A DNA stretch of 64,000 nt from Mauremys mutica. Lineage: Eukaryota; Chordata; Testudines; Geoemydidae. The DNA lies in contig NC_059089.1 of NCBI RefSeq assembly GCF_020497125.1, positions 26,123,282-26,187,281 on the forward strand, in the 5' to 3' direction. Each line of letters opens with the position of its first letter. Position 1 is the first letter of the stretch. The notes beneath the pieces were generated by a model, which was not told where the DNA came from, did no database searches, and saw only the letters and a program-made list of their open reading frames with translations. Both the position numbers and the translations under genes were made by a program. Shown in pieces: positions 48,475 through 59,918 of this stretch.

Positions 48475-49580
48475 CACCAGTCCTTTTCTGCTTTCAAACT
48501 CCACCTGCACACTTTCATTTTACATAATTTTGATTATTATTATGAGAGGTCAGTACAGCATATTAGCTCTCCTTTGAAGGTGAAGGCTTCACTGAGTTCA
48601 TACAAAGCATTTGCCCCCTTCTTTCAATTTAAGAAAAGGAAATGCAATTTAACAAAACATTAGCACATGGATTTTAAAATAATAAAGAATAAGGCAACTT
48701 ATTGCCAGTTTGTTTCCAGTTCATCCACTGTACATAGGTACTGCAATGAACAAAATATCACACACCAGAGATATAGACTGCAATACGCAAGCATAACTGA
48801 CTGAGTTAAAATGCGAATGGATAGCTTTAATATTGAATGTCCAAAACATTTATCGGTTTAAGAACGACCCAACTATAATCTCTCATACCCTTTTGTTATC
48901 TGCTTTTCATCTAACTCAGAGAAGGGCAAGGAAAACTTGATCTTTCCAGGTTTAATTCAAGAAACAGTCTCCTACTGGTATGGTTTTGCTTCTTTATTAA
49001 GTCAACTTTGTAAAGCATCAACTACACTGGTGCTGGAAGAGAGACAAAATAGACAGTCTCTGTCCCATAGGGCTTGTACATATATGTTTTGACATTGTCT
49101 GAGAAAACCATTTAAGACTTTAGATTTTACTTTGATTATAAAACTTCTTATCTTAAACCATGGCAACTTCAAGTAGCCTGCAGGCAGAGCCTGAAGCACC
49201 CAGTGTGTTGACAGAAGACACAAAAGATGACAGCAGATATAAGATCCTATCAAGTTCTAAAATCTATAGTAATTGTTTTTAAATAGGAATATGGACCCAA
49301 GGAAATATCAATTTACTACTCTCTCAATGATGTTCATTTTATATTGCATAACAAAACAATCAAAAGACTGTTTGATCACAACGCAATACTGATTTCTTCT
49401 GGCCAATGAGTCTTGCTTATTATCCCATGATATATCAGTGTTCATCCAGGTTGCATGTAATTTAATTCCAGAGGCAAGACTAATTCACAACTCTGTAGCC
49501 TCTAAAATAGACATCCTAATCCAAGAAGCTAGGCTTCTTAGCAGCAGCTCAACTTTCACTCCCAAATTAATCATCTTTGG
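48475..49580. other. Non-coding DNA, nothing recognised
   Basis: A+T-rich; no gene or transposon end seen. Confidence 0.5.
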
Positions 49581-49584
49581 AGAG

Positions 49585-49757
49585 ACACGGTGGTCGAGAT
49601 CTTTTGTTGGACCAACTTCTGTTGGTGAGAGAGACATGCTTTACACTACTGTAAGCTCAAAAGCATGTCTCTCTCACCAACAGAAGTTGGTCCAATAAAA
49701 GATCTTACTTCATCCACCTTGTCTCTCTAATATCCTGGGACCAACATGGCTACAACA
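49585..49757. mobile_element. Second inverted-dimer repeat, related tail family
   Basis: Arms 49598-49641 and 49661-49704 are inverted copies with a single mismatch in 44, extending outward more loosely to about 60 bases (gagagacacggtgg against ccaccttgtctctc). The 19-base spacer contains gtaagctc directly before aaaagc. The right unit continues through tatcctgggaccaacatggc. Flanking 'tctttggagag' and 'tctttagagag' could be an imperfect target duplication. Probably the same class of retroelement tail as 48.3 kb, but this is inferred. Confidence 0.65.
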
Positions 49758-49769
49758 ACTCTTCTTTAG

Positions 49770-52105
49770 AGAGGCAGAGTCTCTGTTCACATCTGAATGC
49801 AAGGCAAAGCAAGAAAAACTGTCAGAATTATAACCTTTCTACTCTTCAATACAAAGACACTGATTCTCTGTACAATGCGGCAGGGCAGAGAGATACACAA
49901 ACCACTCATAAAAGGTTACCCTGTATCAGATTCTCTTCTGCCATTCATAGTTTAGCTTAGGCACCAGTCTCTCAAGTTACCGAATAAAGTATTCAATAAA
50001 ATTGCTGTTGCTATCCTTCTGAATGTCTATCTTAAATGCATCTTTATAAAAACTCTCAATTCACTTGAAATGTTAGAAAGCAAAAGACGATTGAAATTCT
50101 GTGTGGAATAAAGAGTTGGCCTTCTAGTCCCGAGCTGCATAATATTAGTAGCATATTTTACTTCAATTTTATATCTTGGGGGTTCTTCTTAATTTAGAAC
50201 ACTTAGCTAGCTCTCTTCGTCTATGACAACTTTGACTCAATAAAGTAAAAGGTACAGTTCCAAGCCACTACTTAGTTTTTACACGAAACCATGAAAAAAA
50301 GGATAGTGTTGACTCAACACTTTTGATGTATATAACCCTTTCTAAAAATTTTGGAGTACTGATGTTCAGGAGTATTTAACCAGGGGAACTCCTCTCTCCC
50401 TCAATCTTTCCCTAACTTTATTAAATCCATTATGATATTTATTGTAATAAGTAACACTGTGCTACCACTTCAGTTTGAACCCTGGAGAGAAGTACATATT
50501 TAGTACAGGCCCTCCGACATCATTCAAAAGCACAGGGGATATTATTAAAATCCCCACCAGATCACTTCAATACAGTATACTTGCCAAAAAAGTTGCTGAC
50601 TCTATTCTTCCTGTTCTATTCTGCTGCTGAGAAGGCATCAGCATTTTTATCAACACATGGTAACAACTTCAGAGGAGTGCTATACAGTGGAACTAATAAA
50701 AGCAAACCCCTATTAAATTGCATTATTCAAGTATAAAGTATAGAAAGTGTGAAGTCCTGACAAACCCAGTTAAGAAAGAATCACAACTGAAAAGCTAAGA
50801 TAGGGCTGGTTACCAGTTCTCATGTAATTCTAGAAAGTAAGGTCTTAAAAATTACTACCCATCTTAAATGCATCAAGAACCTGAACCTGCTCCCACTGAA
50901 GTCAAGATCAGCCACCAATAGGTCAAGGATGGAAAACTGGTTGGTTAATTGTTTTTCCTTAAATACATATGTCCTTAAAAGCATTATAGCTACCCAAATG
51001 TGTGTAGTTGCAAATGAGATTAGTTTGTCTAGTGGTTTTCAGAATGTGCATCCCACAGCTCAATTTAGTATCTCGAAAGTTACAGAAGTGATTCACTGGG
51101 AATTCTACAATTGCCAAAATAAGGTTGATGAATATACAAAAGCACACACGTCTTCCTGATACTGACAAGTAAATGGTGGAATTGAATTAAATGCCACAAA
51201 TGTGGAAGGACAAAATGTATAAATCAGAGCCACAGAGAATAAATTATAAGCTTTTCCTGGAAGGCTATTGCTGGTACACAGCAAACATTAAAAGAAATTT
51301 TTCACATAAAGAAAAGATAGTTATCTTTTTTCATTTTACAGATTAGACACTAGAACTGAACAAACCTCAAAACTGAAGGCTCAGTCCTCAGCAGTGCCCA
51401 GTAAGGGATGGAAACAGCTGAGAGGAGTCGTAAAAACTATTTGTAACACCCTCAACCCAGGTCTGGTTCTATAACATCCCTGGAGACACAAAAAAGGGCT
51501 GAGGATCTGGCCCAGAAATGTTTCCTACTTAGTAAACCAAACATCCTCCACACATTTCTCCTTCCATCCAGACCCCAACTCATTGAAAGACTCCAGCCAA
51601 TAGTCACAGAACCAGGCAATGCAGGGACTGCTGCACGAGGGGAAGCACATAAAATGGGGCCCAGAACCACTCCTCCCCCCAGCAGGCTCCTGTACCCAGA
51701 ACTGTTATGGGGATACCCTCCACACACACACACTGGGGAAACTAGTACCCTGGCAGTGTTTCCCATCCCCCCTACCATGTGGCCTTGGGTGAGAACTGCA
51801 GAGGAGCCAGCAGGAAACCCCAGCTGGTAGGAAGGGGAGCAGCCAAAGCACTAGAAGCAGGGACCTCTGGACAGTCCAGTCAAAACTAGAATGTTCTGAG
51901 AGTGACCTTCCTTGCTCCCTGCTGAGTGGTTGTTTGATCCAGTCCTTTAACTCTCTTTCCTTCAGTCTTTGCAGCTCGGCTTCACTCCACACCTGCCCCT
52001 CCTAACACTCTCTTCCCCTGCCCTCTCCCCCACTTCTCTTTCCTCCCCTTTTTTATTTCCATTTAGCTTATCTCCTCCTAAGTAAACCCACTCTATAAAA
52101 AAACA
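49770..52105. other. Non-coding DNA; GC-richer block at 51.45-52.0 kb
   Basis: 51450-51990 is richer in G+C than its surroundings and has a 95-codon open frame on the minus strand ending in a hydrophobic stretch. It lacks an ATG at its start and has no plausible 3' splice site upstream, so I do not call a gene. It might be part of an old LTR or repeat. Confidence 0.4.
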
Positions 52106-52127
52106 GCTATATCTCCATATATTATTA

Positions 52128-52315
52128 TGGAGATATACCTATCTCATAGAACTGGAAGGGAGACCCTGAAGGGTCATCAAGCCCAGCCCCCTGCCTTCAC
52201 TAGCAGGACCAAGTACTGACTTTGCCCCAGATCCCTAAGTGGCCCTCTCAAGGATTGACTCACAACCCTGGGTTTAGCAGGCCAATGCTCAAACCACTGA
52301 GCTATCCCTCCCCCT
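52128..52315 (-). mobile_element. tRNA-derived SINE (cryptodiran PolIII/SINE type), minus strand
   Basis: Read on the minus strand it begins gggggagggatagctcagtg with box A, then box B (gagtcaatcc), the shared body ('gatctggggcaaagtc') and the CR1-like end. It closely parallels the copy at 24.2 kb. Just beyond its tail, 52110-52137 forms a small hairpin (atatctccata/tatggagatat). Confidence 0.9.
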
Positions 52316-52441
52316 GTAGAACTAACATGACGTTTGCTGCCATCACATTGTTCCTCTGCCTGTGTTAGACTCCTTCCCCTACCCTGTGCCTGTCTTGTCT
52401 ATTTTAGACAATACTATCTCATTGTTTCTCTGTACTCCCCC

Positions 52442-52799
52442 TAGGGTTGCAAACTTAGTAATATTTAAAAACCGGACACTCCAGAAGGAGTGCCAGAACC
52501 TCCCCTGCCCAGCTTCTTCCCCGAGGCCCTGTCCCCATCCACTCTTCTTTGGTTCTCCCTGCACCCAGTTGCTCGCTGCTTTTCCCCTCCCATTCCCCTG
52601 CCTGGGTCAGGAAAGACTCGCCTGCTTTGCTGGGGCTGGGAACTGCAACTACTCAACACAAGTAGGAGGTGGCCTTGGCTGAGTAGGGGCTCACGCCGGT
52701 GATGACCCGATGCCTTCCCACCTGTGGTAACCAGACTGTGTGTCTGGTCCCCTTTTCGACCGGGTGTTCCGGTCAAAAACCAGGCACCTGGCCACCCTA
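52442..52799. mobile_element. Non-autonomous hAT-like element, perfect 8-bp target duplication
   Basis: It begins tagggttgcaaac and ends tggccacccta. The flanks are actccccc at 52434-52441 and 52800-52807, exact over 8 bases. The interior is GC-rich, includes 'aaaaccggacact' near the left end and 'tcaaaaaccaggcacctgg' near the right, and has no transposase. It shares its terminus with the 11.3 kb element. Confidence 0.85.
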
Positions 52800-52807
52800 A
52801 CTCCCCC

Positions 52808-53720
52808 GTCTTTCTGTATTCATCTATCTCTTGTTCTATACTTAGGTTGTAAGCTTTTTGTTCTGTTTGAACAGAACCCTGGCACAATGAAATTCTGATC
52901 CATTACTGGAGTTCCCATGCACTATGATAATAGCTGCTTGCTTTGTCTACTTCATTGTATTTGGTGCAATTTTTTCTTCTTCCACCTTGCACAGCAGAGA
53001 AGTCATCTTCTGGTCAGCCATCCTTCTCCCTCAACCTATAATTTCTGGGGAAGAAATCCTGGAGCACAGACACTTCAGGCCAAATGGTTCCTTCATGCAG
53101 TGGGAGTCCTCTCAGAGCTACTGCACCCTTCTGAAATGTGGTACTCTAGGTCTAAAGCAACATATTCTGCAGAGTTGTTATATTCTTTCATGCCATAATA
53201 GCCTTTCACCTAATGTAAGCAATCATCTCAACTAAATTTCAGTGCACTACTAAAAAGACTGGCAGTATTTTTGTTTTTATTAGAGGAGATAAAATAAACA
53301 TACATATTCTCTCTCATGGAAACCAAAATATAATATATGTCAAAGTACATAATGAATGCCTTTATAATTATGATCAGTGTTCACAAGCATCTGAGCTAAA
53401 ACCAGTACATTTATATATCTTTTAAGATGGTTGTAACAAGTATTCCAATATTAAAAAAAAGCTGAGGTTTCTGCCTAGGTTATATGGAACAATCAGAATT
53501 TTAGTAGTTAATTGTATACACTTAGCTACTTTAAAAGATGTTTCCAAGTAACAGAAATGAAAGCACAATAGAACAGATTTTTTTGTAATATAAGTAGACT
53601 TTTATTTTGAAGTAAAAAATTAAATCCTAAAAATCAGCTTTAAGCAAAACATATACTATCTCCTATCACTCAATTTTAGATTATTTTGAGTGGAAAACAA
53701 CTGTAAAGAAATTAACACAC
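52808..53720. other. Non-coding DNA, nothing recognised
   Basis: A+T-rich interval without recognised features. Confidence 0.45.
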
Positions 53721-53723
53721 TTA

Positions 53724-54007
53724 GGCCTGGTCTACACTAAGGGGGGGGGGGCTCGAACTAGGGTATGCAAGTTCAGCTACGCGGATAGCGTAGCTGAACT
53801 CGAAGTACCCTAGTTCGACTGACTTACCCGTCCAGACGCGGCGGGGTCGAACTCCGCGGCTCCAAGGTCGACTCCGCCACCGCCGTTCGCGGTGGTGGAG
53901 TTCCGGAGCGTGCGGGGAGTTCAAACTATCTTGATTAGACGCGATAGTTCGAACTCCGAGAAGTCGAACTCACCGCGTCGACCTGGACGGTGAGTATAGA
54001 CCTATCC
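53724..54007. mobile_element. CpG-rich hairpin MITE, copy 2 (PIF/Harbinger-like)
   Basis: Flanked by TTA on both sides (53721-53723 and 54008-54010), a TWA target duplication. Termini ggcctggtctacact and agtatagacctatcc are inverted, 11 of 15 paired. The left interior folds as an extended stem: agttcagctacgc pairs perfectly with gcgtagctgaact around ggata, and an outer layer gaactagggta pairs with taccctagttc. The rest matches 43.9 kb closely. No open frame. Confidence 0.8.
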
Positions 54008-54115
54008 TTACTCTCTTAGGTTTTCACAAAATTTCAATGCTTTTATTTCTAGACAAAAAGGCCTTTATTGTATTAGTACCCATAAACTTTCATAATCTGA
54101 TTTTGTATTCTAGAT

Positions 54116-54522
54116 CAGTGGCTCTCAACCTTTCCAGACTACTGTACCCCTTTCAGGAATCTGATATGTCTTATGTACCCCCAAGTTTCACCTCACTTAA
54201 AAACTACTTGCTTACACAATCAGGAATAAAAATACAAGTGTTACAACACATTAAGCAATTTTTCAGTAACACTCATTTTTACCATATAATTATAAAATAA
54301 ATCAATTGGAATATAAATATTGTACTTACACTTCAGTATGTAGTACACAGAGCAGTATAAACACGTCATTGTCTGTATGAAATTTTAGTTTGTACTGAAT
54401 TCTCTAGTGCTTTTTATGTAGCCTGTTATAAAATTAGTCAAATCTCTACATGAATTGATGTACCCCCTGGAAGACCTCCAAGTACCTCCAGGGGTACACG
54501 TACCCCTGGTTGAGAACCACTG
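54116..54522 (+). mobile_element. Non-autonomous hAT-like element
   Basis: Begins cagtggctctcaaccttt and ends ggttgagaaccactg, a good inverted pair. The interior starts with 'ccagactactgtaccccttt' and ends with 'tccaggggtacacgtacccc'. The flanking 8-mers ttctagat and agctagga share only the central CTAG, so the duplication has decayed. The same family lies inverted at 20.0 kb. Confidence 0.8.
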
Positions 54523-54530
54523 AGCTAGGA

Positions 54531-54992
54531 CATATCAATTGTAATTAAAAGCTTTATTTTAAAATTCATTTAACATTTTACACATGGCAAGAAACATCTC
54601 ACCATGTAAACTTTTGGATCAGTACCTTCAGTAAAATGGAGGCTGCTTTCACCACCCCACAAGCAGACACGCTTTCAGTATAACATATCAGTGGCTTTAA
54701 AACTTTGCAGCATTTTCTCAAATCCATACCAGCAAAAGACAGATGAAGTTACATAAAAATTATGTCTATTACAAAAGACTGGTCAGTAGCTTTATCATGC
54801 AAGATACAGAACATCAAAGAAATTTGTCCCAAAATCATCAGAGGATTTCAGCCCCAATAGGGGGAAAAATATATTTGATTACACATCCCTGATAAACTGT
54901 TTTTACACTTTATACACATAGATCAGTAGCTGTTTCTAGCTGTTTAGTGTGCCTTTCCAGTCATTCTTTATCATAATAAAACATGTATATAC
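54531..54992. other. Non-coding DNA, nothing recognised
   Basis: A short A+T-rich gap between transposons. Confidence 0.45.
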
Positions 54993-55166
54993 ATAGTTCA
55001 ATGGTTTGAGCATTGGCCTGCTAAACCCAGGGTTGTGAGTTCTGATCCTTGAGGAGGTCATTTAGGGAACTGAGGTAAAAATCTGTCTGGGGATTAATCC
55101 TGTTTTGAGCAGGGGGTTGGACTAGATGACCTCCTGAGGTCCCTTCCAACCATAATACTCCATGAT
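54993..55166 (+). mobile_element. tRNA-derived SINE, variant with stronger CR1-like 3' end
   Basis: Contains tggtttgagcattggcctgc and gggttgtgagttctgatcc (decayed box B). The body differs from the other copies ('ctgtctggggattaatcctg'). It ends in gactagatgacctcctgag and ccttccaacc, the typical CR1 3' end. The first bases of the head have decayed. It represents another subfamily of the same SINE. Confidence 0.85.
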
Positions 55167-55169
55167 TTA

Positions 55170-55689
55170 TGTTTCATTTAGCATAAAACCACTACAAAAA
55201 ACCCTTCGTGGATTAAACATGTACTAGAATGGATAAACATGTCAAGAACTTGTCTAGAAAAGGGTAAAAAAAATCTTTTAAATGATGGTGTATGCATATA
55301 TAAATTTCTGATTCTATATGAATCACTTTAAAACTATTTTTAAAGATATCTGGTAGCAGATTAGTGCCACATAATCCCTCCCCCCACCTTTTTTTTTTTT
55401 TTTTAAACAATCACTTAAGAAAAGAACAATTTCTGAAAATTTTGCTGGTGCAAACATATCAATATACAAAACAAAAACCAAAATTCAACTCCCACAGAAT
55501 CACTTTGTTTATAGAACAAAGTGCATACTAAATCCTCCAATTAAAAAACAGTAAAGTAGTTGCAGCGTTTTTTAACCCACCTTCTCACAGCAGGAAATTA
55601 ATCCCTCCAGGGGGATGCAAACAAACTTCAAAGAGAAGATTATACCCAGACACTAGTACTGTACAATATAACGTTTACGGTTAAATTTG
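55170..55689. other. Non-coding DNA with poly-T tract
   Basis: A long T run lies at about 55388-55404. Nothing else is recognised. Confidence 0.5.
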
Positions 55690-56645
55690 TTCATATTTTC
55701 TGACACTGGAAAAACAGATCAGAAGTGCAGGATGAAATGGCAAATGAAATTTAATGTGGATAAATGTAAAGTAATGCACATTGGAAAAAATAACCCCAAC
55801 TATATATACAATATGATGGGGGCTAATTTAGCTACAAGTAAGGAAAAAGATCTTGGAGTCATCGTGGATAGTTCTCTGAAGATGTCCACACAGTGTGCAG
55901 AGGCCGTCAAAAAAGCAAACAGGATGTTAGGAATCATTAAAAAGGGGATAGCGAATAAGACTGAGAATATATTATTGCCCTTATATAAATCGATGGTACA
56001 CCCACATCTCGAATACTGCATACAGATGTGGTCTCCTCATGTCAAAAAAGATATACTGGCACTAGAAAAGGTTCAGAAAAGGGCAACTAAAATGATTAGG
56101 GGTTTGGAACGGGTCCCATATGAAGAGAGATTAAAGAGGCTAGGACTCTTCAGCTTGGAAAAGAGGAGACTAAGGGGGGATATGATAGAGGTATATAAAA
56201 TCATGAGTGATGCAGAGAAAGTGGATAAGGAAAAGTTATTTACCTTTTCCCATAATACAAGAACTAGGGGTCACCAAATGAAATTAATTGGCAACAGGTT
56301 TAAAACAAATACAAGGAAGTTCTTCTTCACACAGCACACAGTCAACTTGTGGAACTCCTTACCTGAGGAGGTTGTGAAGGCTAGGACTATAACAGCGTTT
56401 AAAAGAGAACTGGATAAATTCATGGTGGTTAAGTCCATTAATGGCTATTAGCCAGGATGGGTAAGGAATGGTATCCCTAGCCTCTGTCAGAGGATGGAGA
56501 TGGATGGCAGGAGAGAGATCACTTGATCATTGCCTGTTAGGTCCACTCCCTCTGGGGCACCTGGCATTGGCCATTGTCGGTAGACAGGATACTGGGCTAG
56601 ATGGACCTTTGGTCTGACCCAGTACGGCCGTTCTTATGTTCTTAG
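55690..56645 (+). mobile_element. 5'-truncated CR1-type LINE, about 0.95 kb
   Basis: It holds the C-terminal quarter of ORF2 in one uninterrupted frame, followed by the 3' untranslated region ending gttcttatgttcttag. The end is identical in type to the 43.1 kb copy. An undisturbed frame over some 240 codons suggests a relatively young insertion. Confidence 0.9.
55714..56451 (+). pseudogene. CR1 ORF2 C-terminal fragment
   Basis: About 240 codons of the region after the reverse transcriptase catalytic core. In order: 'FNVDKCKVMHIG' (shortly after the YADD box in CR1), 'KEKDLGVIVDSSLK', 'LYKSMVHPHLEYC', 'LEKVQKRATKMIRGLE', 'RLKRLGLFSLEKRRLRGD' and near the end 'VNLWNSLPEEVVKARTITAF'. The endonuclease and the RT catalytic motifs are absent, lost through 5' truncation. 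There is no start codon of its own and no promoter, so no protein is expected. The reading frame is intact to its natural stop. Confidence 0.85.
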
Positions 56646-57540
56646 GAACAAGTTATAAAATGGAATCCTTGCACCTATGTCAAATGGCAGAGATAGTGGA
56701 TTATACAGCTGTAGGACACACCAACACTGTACTCTACTTAAACTCTTTTGGACAGGACAAATAAATGACAGTAAAAAGAAAAAATGAAAGTTATTTGGTC
56801 TTCATGGATTATAATTCATAATTTGGTATTTGTTGATTGGTGGTAACTGGAGATGAGTGGCTTCCTATTGGTACACTCCTAAAAATCCCAGCCACCTTCA
56901 GGCTCATCATACTCCACCTGGCTACATGTTTGCTCATGTCTGCTCACTCCAGGAAGGACCTCAAGGAGATGTTACTCCAGGAAGCGTTGACCAATCAGAG
57001 TAGCCTGATTTTGACATCTCTCCTTTTCACATCACTTATCAGACGGCCCACCAGAAAATGACTGCATAAACAGAGTATGAACTAGTTCCAACATTAAGAA
57101 TTTCAACCTTGGTTTTCCTTGCCTGCTGTCAATCTTTCTTAAGTTTAAGAAAAAATAGTTAAACCATCTAACTATATCTACGTCTGTGTTTTGGTGATAA
57201 TGGCATTTTTCTGAAATACTCATGAAACATTTTTGCCTGAAGAATACTATGTGGAAAAAACTGCCTGGACTATTTGGACATGAAGTAACATTTGATAATG
57301 AAAAGTCACAATCAAACCATTTTACAACTATTTTCTAGGTCTTATTACTTCTTTGAAGGGAAAACGTTGGCGGAAGGAAGAGAGTAGACTTGGCCAGTGT
57401 ATTAACAAGAGGAAGGAGAAAGCTGCCTTGCGGGAAATGCTATCCAGAAGGTCTGTAAAACCTTCAATTTCTGCTTACTGTATTACTTGTAACAACAGCA
57501 GATAAAAAATGTTCCTAATTTGATGTTTACATTGATGGTG
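56646..57540. other. Non-coding DNA, nothing recognised
   Basis: No gene or repeat family identified. Confidence 0.45.
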
Positions 57541-57542
57541 CC

Positions 57543-57697
57543 ATTTTAATCTTCACAACATCCCTGTGAAGTAAACATTATCCCCAGTTTATGAGGCAAA
57601 CTCAGGCAGAAAAGTTAAAGGACTTGCCCAAGACCATGAAGTGAGTAAAAGGCAGGATTAGAACTCAGGATTTCCTAACTCCTAATCCTGTTCTTAA
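57543..57697 (-). repeat. MIR-type CORE-SINE (ancient)
   Basis: The segment 'acaacatccctgtgaag', 'ttatccccagtttatgagg', 'aggacttgcccaagacca' and 'gattagaactcaggatttcc' follows the MIR consensus on the minus strand: core, then box B, then head. It is diverged, as expected for a family that was active in early amniotes. Confidence 0.8.
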
Positions 57698-59918
57698 AGT
57701 TTTAGAGGATTCAACCTGTAAAAATCAAAGACTAAAACTGTATACCGTAGTAACATGCTCCCTTAAGTTTTTGGAAAACATTTTAGTGTTCGCATCACTA
57801 CTGTAGATTATATTATGTGATCTCTGAAAAAGTTTTACATAAAAAATAAGTAGAACTCAAATGCAAACTAGTACCTGCTCCAATGCTGCTTGTCCCTCGA
57901 CAGGTTACTTCAACATACACTTCAAATGTTGTTTCCGGGTTTTGTCTGAAACAGAATGATACATTACACACATTAACAACACTTTCAGAATATGGAGTTG
58001 AACAACAGCTTTGGGGAAAAGCAGCTTTTCAAGTGCACACAGACATTTACATTTGTGAAGTCACCATTGTTAAACTTGCCATGCCAGATCTGATCAATGG
58101 TTCCTCTCCCAGTACCCAGGTTCCCACAGTGGTCAATACCTGTATTTTATTGTTTCACACAGCATTTATAAAAGCAAAAAACAGATCATATTGGGCTTGA
58201 TTTACTCTGCTGTTTTATATAATTAAATGAATAATATATCTTAAGATGTCAATCAGATCACATCTTTCCACCTTACACACAAAGGTGGTATTGGTTTCAA
58301 CCATTATTTTAAAGTGGTGTTTTCAAAAGGTGCCTAAGAAAGTTAAGCAACTAACTCCCATCGAAAAATCAATAGGAATTAACCTACTGGAATTACGTGC
58401 CTATCTAAACCTCATTCTTAATATATAACTAGTCCACAACTGTAGGTATTAAAGAGATTGATCCCATGTCTGCCAACCTGAAGGGATTATACTTTAGTGG
58501 AAAAAGAAGAAAAAGATAAAACTCTATGCATTTTAAGATAACATTGCAGAGAGCTCTGCTTATTTCCTTGGACTGTAGCACTCCAGTTCTGGGTCATAAG
58601 TAGTCAACTTGATTATCAGGTGGGGACGTACCAAAGCAATTAACTGCAAATTCTGCTTATTCATCCATTTTACAGAAAAGAAAATCAAATATCTTTTTCA
58701 CTTAACTAAACTGAAAGCAGAGCACTACACTGAGGGAATGGGAAGAAGTAACCTAAATTCACATTCTGACACTGTGGCCTTCAGTTTCAACCTCATGGTA
58801 CCTATTCAGTCAGCAGAAAACGCAGAATTCAAGGTGGGGGGGAACTAAGGTCATTTTGTGCAGACATCTCAGAAAACATCTAAAGGAAAGAGGCACATTC
58901 AGTACAATAAGACAGTTAATTACAAAGGTTTTTAAAGAGATAAGAGCAATAATGCAAATTCCAGTTTAATGACCTCTGTTGCCAATGGACTAGCCTTGCC
59001 TTCCTGCACCTATCAATGGAGTTACTGTTTAATTATCATAACTATTTGCTAATCTGCTAATTCTATTTTCAATTTAGCTAAGTGTATCTTTAATATTTCA
59101 AAAAAGAGTTATAAGTAGCACGTAACTGGAGAGAACAATTATACTTTTTTTAAATTGAAAAGGCAAATCAAAACAAGGGGAAAATGAGGGGAAAAGTATC
59201 CATACGCTGGTAAAGAAAGAAGAAAATATGTATTGAAAAAAACACCCAAAGTTCTTTCTCCAACTGGAAAAAACTGTAAAGGGTGGACATAACAGTCTCT
59301 CTGTTCAAGTAGCAACTACAGCTGCAGTCTGACTAGTAAACGGTGAATTGGTAATGTCAAACTAGAACCTTGGCATAGAGTCGGAGAGGGTCTTCATTTA
59401 ATAATAGTATTTTAAATAGTCTACATAATCCATCACCTCTATGGCATTGGTTCCTACTTGCACTAGGTCCAGAAGGGTAAGGGAGAACCTTATCATCTGA
59501 AGACTGTTTTGTTCTCCATTTCAATTCCATGGATTTGATTAGTTTAATTGGAGTTTAAATGCTGATGTGCTACAGACTAGGCAGAGACTCTTCCTATTTC
59601 GTTTGCTATCTTAATACATTGTTAAGAGAATTTACTAACAGGCAAGATTTTAACCCTAACGGACTGAAAAGTGTGAAAAATTGAGAGAGCTGCCAAAAAC
59701 ATGTGAAGTAAAGGCCTGAGGTTAATAGTGCTGCTATCGAATGACAGCCAAATCCCATTACGCATCTAAACATGAGTTCTAGGAAAAGGACACTTGCAAT
59801 TTCCCAGAATCTTAATTTCTCATCCATAACAATAAAAAACTAACCAGATAAGACATAAAACATACCTGGCATACATCTTCTATAAAAATTAATGCAAGTG
59901 AAATGACCAACTCTCAGT
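57698..59918. other. Non-coding DNA with one old fold-back repeat
   Basis: 58319-58395 ('gttttcaaaaggtgcctaag', 'actcccatcgaaaaatcaat') resembles one half of a palindromic MITE centred on a 'cccattgaaaatcaatggg'-like core. Otherwise no gene or repeat is recognised. Confidence 0.45.

Noticed and set aside
51452..51992. 95- and 108-codon minus-strand frames with a hydrophobic segment
   Set aside because: No ATG at the start of the longer readable segment, no acceptor upstream, and no recognised domain. More likely a repeat fragment.
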